64,000 bases of DNA from Sphingomonadales bacterium UBA2683 (lineage in GTDB: Bacteria > Pseudomonadota > Alphaproteobacteria > Sphingomonadales > Sphingomonadaceae), in the NCBI GenBank assembly GCA_002354635.1, contig DELZ01000005.1, positions 147,009-211,008 on the forward strand, written 5' to 3'. Of the stretch, positions 1-9,317 are shown one piece after another. Each line of letters begins with the position of its first letter. Position 1 is the first letter of the stretch. The notes beneath the pieces are model-generated. The model had not been told where the DNA came from. It saw nothing but the letters and a program-made list of their open reading frames with translations, and did no database searches. The translations under genes were made by a program, and so were the position numbers.

Positions 1-35
1 AAGGGCGCGGATGCGCCCGCCCGGCGCTTGAGGTC
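1..35 (+). repeat. Structured repeat element, copy A (cut by window edge)
   Basis: A 6-bp hairpin (GGGCGC, loop GGAT, GCGCCC; bases 3-18) is followed by the 17-nt tail GCCCGGCGCTTGAGGTC. The same loop and the identical tail recur at 9321-9353 on a different stem. The tail supplies GAGGT as a Shine-Dalgarno sequence about 7 nt before the ATG at 42. The 5' part probably lies outside the window. Confidence 0.6.
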
Positions 36-41
36 TAAAAA

Positions 42-623
42 ATGCTAAAAAAACTCTACGAATGGATGCTCGACAAGGCCGGCCATCCGCAAGCCAGCAA
101 ATGGCTGGCCGGGATCAGCTTTGCCGAGTCCAGCTTCTTCCCGATCCCGCCGGATGTGATGCTGGCGCCGATGTGCCTGGCAAAGCCGGAGCGGTCATGG
201 TGGTATGCCCTGGTCTGCACCATCGCCTCGGTACTGGGTGCATTGCTCGGCTATGCCATCGGCTATTTCTTCTTCAAGGCGGTGGGCTTGCCGATCCTCG
301 AATTTTACGGGGTCACCGACAAGTTCGAACTGTTTGCCACCAGCTTCAACGAACAGGGCTGGATCGTGGTGCTTCTGGCCGGATTCACCCCGCTGCCGTT
401 CAAGGTCATCACCATCGCCGCCGGCAGCACCGCGATGCCACTCCCGATATTGATCGGCGCCGCCATCATCGCCCGCTCAGCCCGATTCTTTCTGGTTGCC
501 GCCCTGTTGCGCTTTTTCGGCCCGCCCATGAAAAACTGGATCGACAATAATTTTGCCTTGGCCACAACCGTCGTCGGGATACTGTTCGTCGGCGGTTTTG
601 CAGCCGTCCGCTGGCTGCTATGA
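42..623 (+). CDS. VTT/DedA-like (YqaA-type) inner-membrane protein
   Basis: This 193-residue membrane protein resembles the YqaA branch of the VTT (DedA/SNARE-associated) family, which is implicated in lipid scrambling and membrane homeostasis. The amphipathic N-terminus is followed by the conserved re-entrant segment FAESSFFPIPPDV (about residues 27-39). Further hydrophobic segments lie around 52-80 and 105-160, with a last one at 172-190. The typical GFTPLPFKVITIAAG second half-motif sits near residues 114-128. The ATG is preceded by GAGGT, which belongs to an upstream structured repeat. The gene stands alone, about 75 nt before the glutamate-cysteine ligase. Its substrate cannot be told from sequence. 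Confidence 0.85.
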   Translation: MLKKLYEWMLDKAGHPQASKWLAGISFAESSFFPIPPDVMLAPMCLAKPERSWWYALVCTIASVLGALLGYAIGYFFFKAVGLPILEFYGVTDKFELFATSFNEQGWIVVLLAGFTPLPFKVITIAAGSTAMPLPILIGAAIIARSARFFLVAALLRFFGPPMKNWIDNNFALATTVVGILFVGGFAAVRWLL

Positions 624-697
624 CAAGCAACAAATGCTTTCAGCGGGAAAGCATTTTTTCAGTGGTCCGGCATGTGAACATCTCTTAAAGGCTAAAC

Positions 698-2071
698 ATG
701 AGCACCAGACAGGTTTCAAACAGCAACGATCCCGTGATCGAAAATCTCGCCCAACTGGTCGAGCCGATGGCCGGCGGCGAAAAGCCGAAGGACCGCTGGC
801 GGATCGGCACCGAGCACGAGAAATTTGTCTATTCGACCACCGATCATCACGCCCCGAGCTATGACGAGCCCGACGGCATCAGGGATCTGCTGCTCGCGAT
901 GCGGGAATTCGGCTGGGAGACGGTGGAAGAAGGCGGCAAGGTCATCGCCATGTCCGGCACCGACGGCGCGATCAGCCTCGAACCGGCCGGCCAGCTGGAG
1001 CTGTCCGGTGCGCCGCTCGAAAATCTGCACCAGACCTGCAACGAAACCGGCCGCCATTTGCAGCAGGTGAAAGCGATCGGCAAGAAAACCGGCACCGGCT
1101 TTCTCGGCATGGGCATGTGGCCTGACAAGACCCGCGCCGAATTGCCGATCATGCCCAAGGGCCGCTACAGGATCATGCTCGACCATATGCCGCGGGTCGG
1201 CGATCTCGGCCTCGACATGATGCTGCGCACCTGCACCATCCAGGTCAATCTCGACTATGCCAGCGAAGCCGACATGGCACAGAAATTCCGCGTCGGTCTG
1301 GCGCTGCAGCCGCTGGCCACCGCGCTATTCGCCAATTCGCCCTTCACCGAGGGCAAGCCCAACGGCTACCAGAGCTTCCGCAGCCATATCTGGTCCGACA
1401 CCGATCCGCACCGCACCGGCATGCTGCCGTTCGTGTTCGAGGACGGTTTCGGCTACGAGCGTTATGCCGAATATATGCTCGACGTGCCGATGTATTTCGT
1501 CTTCCGCGACGGCAAATATATCGACGCCGCCGGCCTCAGCTTCCGCGATTTCCTCAAGGGCAATCTCTCGGTGCTGCCGGGCGAGAAGCCGACCATGTCC
1601 GACTGGACCGACCATCTCTCCACCGCCTTCCCGGAAGTGCGCCTGAAAAGCTTCCTCGAGATGCGCGGTGCCGATGGCGGTCCATGGAACCGGATCTGCG
1701 CCCTGCCCGCCTTCTGGGTCGGCCTGCTCTATGACCAGAGCGCGCTCGATGCCGCCTGGGACCGGGTCAAGGGCTGGTCCATGGAAGAACGCGAGGCGCT
1801 GCGCAACGCGGTGCCCGAGCACGGCCTCGACACGCCGCTCCCCCGCGGCGGCAAGCTCAACGATCTCGCTAGGGAAATTCTCGACATATCCTCCGCCGGC
1901 CTCACCGCACGCAACCGGCTTAACACCAGCGGCGACAATGAAAGCGGCTTTCTCGATCCGCTCCGCGAAGTGGTCGCCAAGGGCAAGTCTCCGGCGGCCC
2001 AGCTGCTCGATCGCTATCACGGCGAATGGAACGGCGATGTCAGCCGCATTTATGACGAAATGAGTTTCTGA
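698..2071 (+). CDS. gshA: Glutamate-cysteine ligase (GCS2/plant-type)
   Basis: Catalyses ATP-dependent joining of L-glutamate and L-cysteine, the first step of glutathione synthesis in the cytoplasm. The 457-residue length and the segments RIGTEHEKF (about 34-42), ISLEPAGQLELSG (about 92-104) and GRYRIMLDHMPR (about 152-163) match the alphaproteobacterial/plant GCS2 type rather than the E. coli GshA type. The acidic residues in TEHEKF and SLEPAGQLE fit the metal/glutamate site. The start is ATG with AAAGG upstream. Expression probably stops at the weak inverted repeat near 2135-2163. No gshB is visible nearby. Confidence 0.93.
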   Translation: MSTRQVSNSNDPVIENLAQLVEPMAGGEKPKDRWRIGTEHEKFVYSTTDHHAPSYDEPDGIRDLLLAMREFGWETVEEGGKVIAMSGTDGAISLEPAGQLELSGAPLENLHQTCNETGRHLQQVKAIGKKTGTGFLGMGMWPDKTRAELPIMPKGRYRIMLDHMPRVGDLGLDMMLRTCTIQVNLDYASEADMAQKFRVGLALQPLATALFANSPFTEGKPNGYQSFRSHIWSDTDPHRTGMLPFVFEDGFGYERYAEYMLDVPMYFVFRDGKYIDAAGLSFRDFLKGNLSVLPGEKPTMSDWTDHLSTAFPEVRLKSFLEMRGADGGPWNRICALPAFWVGLLYDQSALDAAWDRVKGWSMEEREALRNAVPEHGLDTPLPRGGKLNDLAREILDISSAGLTARNRLNTSGDNESGFLDPLREVVAKGKSPAAQLLDRYHGEWNGDVSRIYDEMSF

Positions 2072-2260
2072 CCGGGCCGAAAGCGGGCCTTTCGTATCTT
2101 TCGTAACAAAAAAGCAACAGTGGGTGGTGATTCGACAACACTTGGTCCACCCGCAGCAGTGTTGACTTGACCCCGCGCGATACCGTCGTTCAGGGAAATT
2201 GGACAAGGAAGAGGGGAACTTCCGACTCCCATTTCAGATCCATAGCTGGAGATCATCGTC

Positions 2261-4606
2261 ATGCGCCTATGTTCCAAGCAGATTATTTCACGTTCCACCC
2301 TCGCCGCGGCATTGCTAGCGGGCGGCATCGTCCAACCGGCCTATGCCCAGGACGAAACCGCCATGGATGGCGGTCAGGGACTCGACGTTATCGTCGTCAC
2401 CGCCCAGCGCCGCGAAGAAAATCTGCAGGACGTACCGCTCTCGGTCTCGACGATCAGCGACGACAAGCTCGCGGCCATTGGGGCCGGCGGACAGGATGTC
2501 CGCGCGCTTTCCGCCCGCGTGCCCAGCCTTGTGGTTGAAAGCTCCTTTGGCCGGACGTTCCCGCGCTTCTACATCCGCGGCCTCGGCAACACCGACTTTG
2601 ACTTCAACGCCTCGCAGCCGGTCAGCCTCGTCTATGATGATGTTGTGCTGGAAAATCCGATCCTCAAGGGCTTCCCGATTTTCGACCTTGAGCGCGTCGA
2701 AGTGCTGCGCGGACCGCAAGGCACCCTGTTCGGCCGCAACACGCCCGCCGGTATCGTCAAGTTCGACTCGGTCAAACCGAAGGATGATCTGAGCGGATTT
2801 GGCCGGGTCAGCTATGGCCGGTTCAATGCGGTCAATGCCCAGGCAGCACTCAACGTGCCGCTCGGCGACGGTATCGCTGTCCGCGCGTCGGGCCTGTACC
2901 AGCGGCAGGACGGCTGGGTCGACAACGTCAACCCGGGCAACCCGCAGACCAATGCCTTCGAAGGCTATGACGAATTCGCCGCCCGCCTGCAGCTGCTGAT
3001 GAACTTCACCGAAAATACCGAACTGCTGCTGACCGGCCAGTATCGCAATCTCGACGGCACCGCGCGCGTTTTCCGCGCCAACGTTTTTACCCGCGGCCAG
3101 GAAGGGCTCAATGCCAATTTCCGCCGCGACCAGGTCGCGGTCGATGGCCAGAATGAACAGAAGGTCAAGACCTACAATCTCTCGGGCCGCTTCAGCCACG
3201 ATTTCGGCCCGGTATCGCTCGTCTCGGTGACCAGCTACTGGACCGGTGATGCCACTTCGGTCGGCGATGTCGATGGCGGCTTCGGCGCCAACTTCCTGCC
3301 GCCCGCGCTGTACGGCCCGGGCGAGATTCCCTTCACTGCGGAAACCCGCGACAGCGTTCCCTCGCTGAGCCAGTTTACCCAGGAAATCCGGCTGGAAAGC
3401 AACGGCAACGGCCCGCTCAGCTATCAGGCTGGCATCTTCTATTTTGACGAGCGGCTGCGTATCGTCAGCGAGAACTATTCGACACTCGGCGATCCGTTCA
3501 ACGCACCCGGCGGCATCAATATCCTCGTCAGCCAGCGCCAGGACAGCGAAGCCTTCGGTCTGTTCGGCTCGATGACCTACGCGCTGACCGACCAGCTCAG
3601 CGTGACCGGCGGCATCCGCTACAACAAGGACGAGCGCGACTATTTTGTTGCCCGTACGCAGGACAGCCAGTTTCCGGGCTTCCTGCAAAACCCGCTGGGC
3701 AATGTCAGCCGTTCGGTTTCCGATGACAATATCACCTGGGATGCCAGCATTTCCTACAAGGCGACCGACGACATCAATCTCTATGCCCGGGTCGCCAAGG
3801 GCTATCGCGCGCCGAGTATTCAGGGCCGCATCCTGTTCCCGCCGGCAACCGCCACACCTCTCGAAGACGGCGTCACCGTCGGCCAGTCGGAAACCATCCT
3901 GTCCTACGAAGCGGGCGTGAAAACGACTTTCCTCGATGGCCGAGGCCGGTTCAATCTCAACGGTTTCTACTATGATCTCGACAATGCACAACTGACCGCA
4001 GTCGGCGGCGGCATCAACGCCAACCGGCTGATCAACGCCGACAGCGTACGCGGCTACGGCTTCGAGATGGATGCCGAGCTCAAGCCGGTGCCGGAACTGC
4101 TGCTCACCACGAGCCTCAGCTACAATCATACCGAAATCCGCGATGCTGGCCTGACCACCGCGGCTTGCGGCGCGACCCGGGTCGACACCTTCCCGAACGT
4201 GTCGCTCTGTACGCCGCTCGATCCGATCGTGACCCCGGCGGCACCCTTCTCCGCGGCCATCGTCAATATCGACGGCAACAGCCTGCCGCAAAGCCCGCGC
4301 TGGATTGCCAATGTCACCGCTCGCTATGGCGTCCCGGTTGGCGATGGCGAAATCTACGCGTTCACCGACTGGTCCTATCGTTCGAAGATCAACTTCTTCC
4401 TCTATGAATCGGTCGAATTCCAGGATCGCCGCCAGCTCGAAGGCGGCCTGCGTATCGGCTACCAGACCGACAGCTTCGACATCGCCGGATTCGTCCGCAA
4501 CATCACCAACGATGAATCGGCAGTCGGCGCCATCGACTTCAACAACCTGACCGGCTTCGTCAACGAACCCCGGATCTGGGGCGTCGAAGCCGGCTTCAAA
4601 TTCTAG
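2261..4606 (+). CDS. TonB-dependent outer-membrane receptor
   Basis: A 781-residue TonB-dependent transporter with an N-terminal signal peptide (about residues 1-29, ending in AYA). A TonB-box-like segment follows (DVIVVTAQRREENLQDVPLS, about 42-61). The plug domain contains FYIRGLGNTDFD and LRGPQGTLFGRN, and the beta-barrel ends in the aromatic terminus GVEAGFKF. This layout is typical of the very numerous sphingomonad receptors for plant-derived or aromatic substrates, but the ligand cannot be deduced. No substrate-specific enzymes or FecR/sigma pair are adjacent. A strong terminator follows at 4665-4698. Confidence 0.92.
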   Translation: MRLCSKQIISRSTLAAALLAGGIVQPAYAQDETAMDGGQGLDVIVVTAQRREENLQDVPLSVSTISDDKLAAIGAGGQDVRALSARVPSLVVESSFGRTFPRFYIRGLGNTDFDFNASQPVSLVYDDVVLENPILKGFPIFDLERVEVLRGPQGTLFGRNTPAGIVKFDSVKPKDDLSGFGRVSYGRFNAVNAQAALNVPLGDGIAVRASGLYQRQDGWVDNVNPGNPQTNAFEGYDEFAARLQLLMNFTENTELLLTGQYRNLDGTARVFRANVFTRGQEGLNANFRRDQVAVDGQNEQKVKTYNLSGRFSHDFGPVSLVSVTSYWTGDATSVGDVDGGFGANFLPPALYGPGEIPFTAETRDSVPSLSQFTQEIRLESNGNGPLSYQAGIFYFDERLRIVSENYSTLGDPFNAPGGINILVSQRQDSEAFGLFGSMTYALTDQLSVTGGIRYNKDERDYFVARTQDSQFPGFLQNPLGNVSRSVSDDNITWDASISYKATDDINLYARVAKGYRAPSIQGRILFPPATATPLEDGVTVGQSETILSYEAGVKTTFLDGRGRFNLNGFYYDLDNAQLTAVGGGINANRLINADSVRGYGFEMDAELKPVPELLLTTSLSYNHTEIRDAGLTTAACGATRVDTFPNVSLCTPLDPIVTPAAPFSAAIVNIDGNSLPQSPRWIANVTARYGVPVGDGEIYAFTDWSYRSKINFFLYESVEFQDRRQLEGGLRIGYQTDSFDIAGFVRNITNDESAVGAIDFNNLTGFVNEPRIWGVEAGFKF

Positions 4607-4615
4607 GCTTCCTGT

Positions 4616-4636
4616 GCTCCGCACTCGATGCGGAGC
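4616..4636. repeat. Short palindromic repeat (REP-like)
   Basis: GCTCCGCA-N5-TGCGGAGC is a perfect 8-bp inverted repeat just downstream of the TonB receptor. A near-identical copy in the opposite orientation sits at 56830-56850. The loop is CTCGA here and, read on the other strand, CTTGA there. Confidence 0.6.
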
Positions 4637-4664
4637 TCGGTAGACAATAGGGCATTTATCGGAA

Positions 4665-4698
4665 GCGAGCTGCGCACAGGGTGCGTAGCTCGCTTTTC
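4665..4698 (+). terminator. Intrinsic terminator of the TonB receptor gene
   Basis: A 13-bp stem (GCGAGCTGCGCAC / GTGCGTAGCTCGC, one G-U pair) with a 3-nt loop is followed by TTTT. It lies 60 nt after the receptor stop codon, between two convergent genes. Confidence 0.75.
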
Positions 4699-4708
4699 TC
4701 GTTGCGGT

Positions 4709-5827
4709 TTAGAAATCAAACGCTGGCTGGGCCTGATCATTCTCCGAGCCGGCGGCTACCTGTTCGGCTGATTCGGCGCCTTCCAGCGACGACAAGGTCA
4801 GCCCGAGCAAACGAACGCCATTCTCCACCGGCATGATCTGGCCGAGCAATTCGCGTCCGAGGTCGGCGAATTCGGCCTTGTCCGCGACATAATGATCCAC
4901 CGAATGGGACCGCGTCACTTGCCGGAAATCGGCATATTTGGCTTTCAGCGTCACCGTCCGCCCGCGCGCCTCGCATTTTGCGATGCTGTTCCAGACGATA
5001 TCAATGATATTCTCGAACGCATCCTGAAGATCGTTGTCGCTGACCAGGTCGTCGCCATAGGTCCGCTCGCCGCCGACCGACTTGCGGATCCGGTTGGACC
5101 GCACCTCGCGATGATCGACGCCGCGCGACGCGCGGAACAGATAGCCCGCCGACTTGCCGAAGTGCTGCCGCAGAAACTCCTGCGACCGGGCGCGCAAATC
5201 GGCCCCGGTGTGGATATCCAGCTTTGCCATCCGCTCCGCCGTCTTCGGACCGACGCCAAAGAAGCGGCGCACCGGCAACTGCGCGACAAAATCCGCCCCC
5301 TGATGCGGCTTGATCACGCAGATACCGTCCGGCTTGTTCTGGTCGGATGCGATCTTGGCGAGAAACTTGTTATAACTGACCCCGGCGCTGGCGGTGAGAT
5401 TTGTCTGCTTCTTGATTTCGGCGCGGATCATCTCTGCAATCCGGGTCGCATTGCCGATACCCATCTTGTCCTCGGTCACATCGATATAGGCTTCATCCAG
5501 CGACAAAGGCTCGACCAGATCGCTGTGGGTACGGAAAATCGCCCGGATCTGCTGCGACACCTCGCGATAGACCTCGAACCGGTGCTTTACGAAAATCAGG
5601 TCCGGGCAGCGGCGCTTGGCCGTGACCGACGGCATCGCCGATCGCACGCCGAATTTTCGTGCTTCATAGGACGCGGCAGCAACAACCCCGCGTTTCGAGG
5701 AACCGCCGACCGCCACCGGTTTGCCGCGCAGCTCGGGGCAATCCCGTTGTTCGACACTCGCGAAAAAGGCATCCATGTCGATATGGATGATCTTGCGCTG
5801 GAGCAGATCGGGGGCGGAATCGGACAT
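4709..5827 (-). CDS. dinB: DNA polymerase IV (Y-family)
   Basis: Translesion DNA polymerase of 372 residues. The N-terminal HIDMDAFFASVEQ (about 16-28) and SLDEAYIDVT (about 104-113) carry the catalytic carboxylates of the palm. The helix-hairpin-helix region (GVGPKTAERMAKLDI) and the little-finger domain follow. The C-terminus does not show an obvious beta-clamp peptide, so replisome tethering may rely on an internal site. No LexA-type box is evident in the short upstream region. It is transcribed alone, convergent with the TonB receptor. Confidence 0.95.
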   Translation of the reverse strand: MSDSAPDLLQRKIIHIDMDAFFASVEQRDCPELRGKPVAVGGSSKRGVVAAASYEARKFGVRSAMPSVTAKRRCPDLIFVKHRFEVYREVSQQIRAIFRTHSDLVEPLSLDEAYIDVTEDKMGIGNATRIAEMIRAEIKKQTNLTASAGVSYNKFLAKIASDQNKPDGICVIKPHQGADFVAQLPVRRFFGVGPKTAERMAKLDIHTGADLRARSQEFLRQHFGKSAGYLFRASRGVDHREVRSNRIRKSVGGERTYGDDLVSDNDLQDAFENIIDIVWNSIAKCEARGRTVTLKAKYADFRQVTRSHSVDHYVADKAEFADLGRELLGQIMPVENGVRLLGLTLSSLEGAESAEQVAAGSENDQAQPAFDF

Positions 5828-5866
5828 GGCGCCAGTCTAGCGCCTGTTTCCCCGCTTGGGGAGAAG

Positions 5867-7432
5867 CTACATTACTTCGTTCAGCGGTTTGCGATAGCGG
5901 TCGATCAGCGCATCACCGGCATCGATGCGGATTACCTCCCCGAAACTGGCGCGCATGCCGCAACTCATGAAGTCCGAAGCCTCCGGATATTTTTCATAGT
6001 CCGGCTTGCCATCCGCAAAAATCTCCAGCCGCCCGTCAAAAATCCGGAAAATCGGAATCGCCGGACCTTCCGAGACCGGAATATACCAGCCGGATTCCCT
6101 GTCGAAATAGAGATGCGAGGCGGACAGGCTGCACAAATGGGCATTGGCACCCACCGCGCTGCCCCTGATCGCATACAGACCATCCTGCCCCCGCTCTACC
6201 AGTATCTCGGTCATCGACGCCCCGACCAGAACCGGCGAAATTTTGGCGAACAGCTCTGATTGCCGGAAAGCGGCCGGGACCGGCAGCACATCATCGACAA
6301 ACAGGGCAGCCTCTCCGGGAGCGAGCCAGGCTGTTTCGCCGAGCAGACCCAGCAACTGCCCCTTGCGAACATCGTAGCTTTGCCGGATGCAATCCGATGG
6401 GTACTCCGCCGCCGCGCATCTGTTGCGCTGCCCTAGCCACGCCACTTGACCGGCCTGAACACCGGCATCGGCATCCTTCGCCCGCCGGTAGAGGGCTGCC
6501 ACATCGCGATCCGCCATCCGCAGATCGCTGGCATATTCACCGCAAATCTCCCGCTCGACCTTGCTCGCCGCCTTGCCGCAATCGAAAGAGGCACCCTGTC
6601 CGAGCCCGTCGCGCCGGGCATTTTCAGCCAGCAAAGTCTGCGCCTCAGCCCTGGTCAGCGACACATCCTGATCACCGCCGCGCAGGATCACGGGACCGCG
6701 AAATTCGGCCTGCGCCAGAAAGGGCAACTGCCTTGGCCCGATAATGGTTTGATCGAGAACCGCACCGGTCAACGCGATATCGTAAAGGCCAAAGCTGTGC
6801 AGCGTGGCACCGGTGAAATCCGTGCCCTGTGCGCTGATTCCCTCACCGCCCTGATAGACCGGACAGCCGTCCGGCACGGTGATCCCGCACGCAAAGACAA
6901 AGCCGGTCATATTGGCGCCATCGATAGTCCAGCCTTCCACGCTGCCCTCGAACCAGCCGCCATCGAAATGGCCACGGGAGAAATCGGCGCCCCTTGCCAT
7001 TGCATTTTTCAACACGGCATTGCGGAACAGGACTCCCCGCATCGACGCTCCGGCCAAATTGGCACCGGTCAGATCGGCCTTGATGAAGCCTGCGCCGGAC
7101 GCTTCCACCCTGCCCAAGTTGGCCCCTGCCAGCTTGCTCTCTTCGAAACAGACGTTGGACAGTCTGGCATCGGCAAAATCCCAGCCGGAGAATTCGCCGC
7201 CCTTGATAATCTTGACAGCTCCCGCTGGTCCGGCGGCCAACGCCAGCAGATCGGAAAGCGACCGAATGCGGTCGCCGTCAATTTCGCGGACAGCTCTTTC
7301 GGATGGTTTCTCTGCCCAGATATCCCCATAGGCGGACCGGCAGCCGGATCCGGTGGTCGCCGTTTCCGCGTAGGCTCCGCTTGCCACACCAGACAGTATC
7401 AGGGCCAATTGCACAAATAATCGCGTTTTCAT
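5867..7432 (-). CDS. Secreted pentapeptide-repeat / LprI-like (DUF1311) fusion protein
   Basis: The start was placed at the ATG giving MKTRLFVQLALILSGVASGAYA, a clear signal peptide; an upstream in-frame ATG at 7480 would put polar residues in front of it. The mature protein (about 500 residues) has a pentapeptide-repeat block at about 75-170 with A(D/N)L-type steps. A Cys-containing segment resembling the lysozyme-inhibitor LprI N-terminal domain (DUF1311) lies at about 285-365, with Cys pairs around SFDCGKAASKVEREICGEYA and RNRCAAAEYPSDCIRQ. The C-terminal domain is unrecognised. The likely location is the periplasm. The function is unknown. Confidence 0.7.
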   Translation of the reverse strand: MKTRLFVQLALILSGVASGAYAETATTGSGCRSAYGDIWAEKPSERAVREIDGDRIRSLSDLLALAAGPAGAVKIIKGGEFSGWDFADARLSNVCFEESKLAGANLGRVEASGAGFIKADLTGANLAGASMRGVLFRNAVLKNAMARGADFSRGHFDGGWFEGSVEGWTIDGANMTGFVFACGITVPDGCPVYQGGEGISAQGTDFTGATLHSFGLYDIALTGAVLDQTIIGPRQLPFLAQAEFRGPVILRGGDQDVSLTRAEAQTLLAENARRDGLGQGASFDCGKAASKVEREICGEYASDLRMADRDVAALYRRAKDADAGVQAGQVAWLGQRNRCAAAEYPSDCIRQSYDVRKGQLLGLLGETAWLAPGEAALFVDDVLPVPAAFRQSELFAKISPVLVGASMTEILVERGQDGLYAIRGSAVGANAHLCSLSASHLYFDRESGWYIPVSEGPAIPIFRIFDGRLEIFADGKPDYEKYPEASDFMSCGMRASFGEVIRIDAGDALIDRYRKPLNEVM

Positions 7433-7523
7433 CCGATTTTCCCCAAGGCCGTCGTTCCGAAACCGCTCGACGCTCGTCATTTAATCTATAGCCACAACCG
7501 CCCGATCTTGCCATAGCGCGCCG

Positions 7524-8777
7524 GTGCAAAGCAAAGCCCTTCCCTTCCCGATAGGCCGCATCGAACTGATCGTCATGATGGCCAGTCTGATGTCGCTGAA
7601 CGCACTTGCGATCGACATCATGTTGCCGGCGCTGGGACTGATCTCCGATGATTTTGCCCTGCAGGCGGCCAACGACCGGCAATGGACGATCACCGCCTAT
7701 ATCTACGGCATGGCAATCGGCTCGATCCTGTACGGTTCGCTGGCCGACCGATTCGGACGCAAGCCGGTGCTGCTGGTGACCATCGGCATCTATACCGGCT
7801 TCGGCATTCTCTGCGCCCTCGCCTGGGACTACGAACTGTTGCTGATCGCCCGCTTCATCCAGGGACTGGCCGCAGCCGCCATGGGTGTGCTGGCCAACAG
7901 CATCATCCGCGATCGCTATGACGGCGATGCGATGGCACGCGCGATGTCGACGATCATGATGATCTTCATGATTGTGCCGATCACCGCCCCGCTGCTCGGC
8001 CAGCTGGTCCTCCTCGTGGCGCCTTGGAAGGCGATCTTTCTGGTGCTCTCGGCCGCCGGCCTCGCCTGCTTCCTGTGGGTGACCCTGCGGCTTCCCGAGA
8101 CGCTCCATCCGGACAACAAGACGCTGATCCAGTTCAAATCCGTGACCGCGGCCTGGTACGGCGTCATTTTCAACCGCAACAGCTTTGGCCATGTCATGGC
8201 CAGCGGCCTGATGATGGCCCCGCTATTCGCCTATATCGCTTCGGCCCAGCAGATATTTTTCGACATATTCGGCGCGGGCGACATTTTTGTCTATATATTC
8301 GCCCTGAATGCCGGAGCCATGTCCATTGCCAACTTTACCAATTCGCGGATCGTCATGCGGTTCGGCGCGCGGCGGGTGTCCCAATCCGCGCTGATATTTT
8401 TTATCCTGGTCTCGCTGGTCCACTTCGGCCTTGCCGAGGCAGGATGGATCAACATCTGGACCTTTACCGCAGTATTGGTGCCGTCGATGGGGATGGTCGG
8501 TTTCACCGGCGCCAATTTCAGCTCGATCGCGATGCAGCCGTTCGGCAAGACGGCCGGTGTTGCTTCCTCGTTCCAGAATTTTGCCCGAACCGGCATTTCC
8601 GCGATGATCGGTGCTGCCATCGGACTGCAATTTGACGGCACCATCCTGCCACTGGCGACCGGTTTCCTGGTCTGCGGCATCGCATCGCTGGCCTTGATTT
8701 TCTGGGCGGAAAAGGGAAAGTTGTTTCGGCGTGTTCAGACTGGCGCAAGCGCCGGCGATCTATTGCCGCAAGCCTAG
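7524..8777 (+). CDS. MFS exporter, Bcr/CflA drug-resistance type
   Basis: A 417-residue major facilitator transporter with about 12 hydrophobic segments. The conserved loop after TM2 reads GSLADRFGRKPVLL, and TM1 carries NALAIDIMLPAL, characteristic of the Bcr/CflA (DHA1) drug-proton antiporters. The start is a GTG at 7524 giving MQSKALPFPIGRIEL; no better ATG precedes TM1. It is divergent from the pentapeptide/LprI gene and lies 24 nt before the DUF2147 gene. The substrate is unknown; bicyclomycin or chloramphenicol would be a guess from the family. Confidence 0.88.
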   Translation: MQSKALPFPIGRIELIVMMASLMSLNALAIDIMLPALGLISDDFALQAANDRQWTITAYIYGMAIGSILYGSLADRFGRKPVLLVTIGIYTGFGILCALAWDYELLLIARFIQGLAAAAMGVLANSIIRDRYDGDAMARAMSTIMMIFMIVPITAPLLGQLVLLVAPWKAIFLVLSAAGLACFLWVTLRLPETLHPDNKTLIQFKSVTAAWYGVIFNRNSFGHVMASGLMMAPLFAYIASAQQIFFDIFGAGDIFVYIFALNAGAMSIANFTNSRIVMRFGARRVSQSALIFFILVSLVHFGLAEAGWINIWTFTAVLVPSMGMVGFTGANFSSIAMQPFGKTAGVASSFQNFARTGISAMIGAAIGLQFDGTILPLATGFLVCGIASLALIFWAEKGKLFRRVQTGASAGDLLPQA

Positions 8778-8801
8778 ACACCGCAGAGCAAGGACGAACG
8801 C

Positions 8802-9236
8802 ATGACAATTTCCGGACCGATGAAACTGGCCCTCGGCCTGATCCCGGCGACCCTCGCGGTGGCACCGCCCGCGTTTGCAGCGGACCCGATCCTTGGCGAA
8901 TGGGTGACCGGGGAACGCGATGCGATCATCAAGATTTCCCAATGCGGCCAGACGGTTTGCGGCCGGATCCACAAATATCTGGTCACCCCGCCCAACGGTC
9001 CGGGCCAGAAGGACATCAACAACCCCGACAAGCGCCTGCGCAACCGTACGCTGCTCGGCATGGCGATCCTGACCGGTTTCAGGCCGGATGACGATATCTG
9101 GCGCGGCAAGGTCTACGATCCGAAAAGCGGCAAGACCTACCGCTCGGAAGTCAGCCTCAAGTCAGCCAACCGTCTGAAAATGAAAGGCTGTATCGCCTTC
9201 ATCTGCCAGGGCCAGGACTGGACCCGCGCGAAATAG
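8802..9236 (+). CDS. DUF2147 secreted protein
   Basis: A 144-residue protein with a signal peptide ending near PAFAAD (about residue 27). The DUF2147 fold follows: ILGEWVTGERDAIIKISQCG, VCGRIH, and the C-terminal YRSEVSLKSANRLKMKGC. The family is small, periplasmic and lipocalin-like, of unknown function. The gene is 24 nt downstream of the exporter and could be co-transcribed with it. A structured repeat element lies immediately downstream. Confidence 0.85.
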   Translation: MTISGPMKLALGLIPATLAVAPPAFAADPILGEWVTGERDAIIKISQCGQTVCGRIHKYLVTPPNGPGQKDINNPDKRLRNRTLLGMAILTGFRPDDDIWRGKVYDPKSGKTYRSEVSLKSANRLKMKGCIAFICQGQDWTRAK

Positions 9237-9317
9237 GATTCAATGTAACCTCGGGTGCCCAACCGACGCGAAGCGGAGGCAAGCGCGACCGCGCGCCCGA
9301 GCTTATGCGTGGATAGC

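Noticed and set aside
2315..4624. A 769-codon open frame antisense to the TonB receptor
   Set aside because: It mirrors the receptor codon by codon in GC-rich DNA, has no recognisable domain or Shine-Dalgarno, and the sense frame is a complete TonB-dependent receptor.
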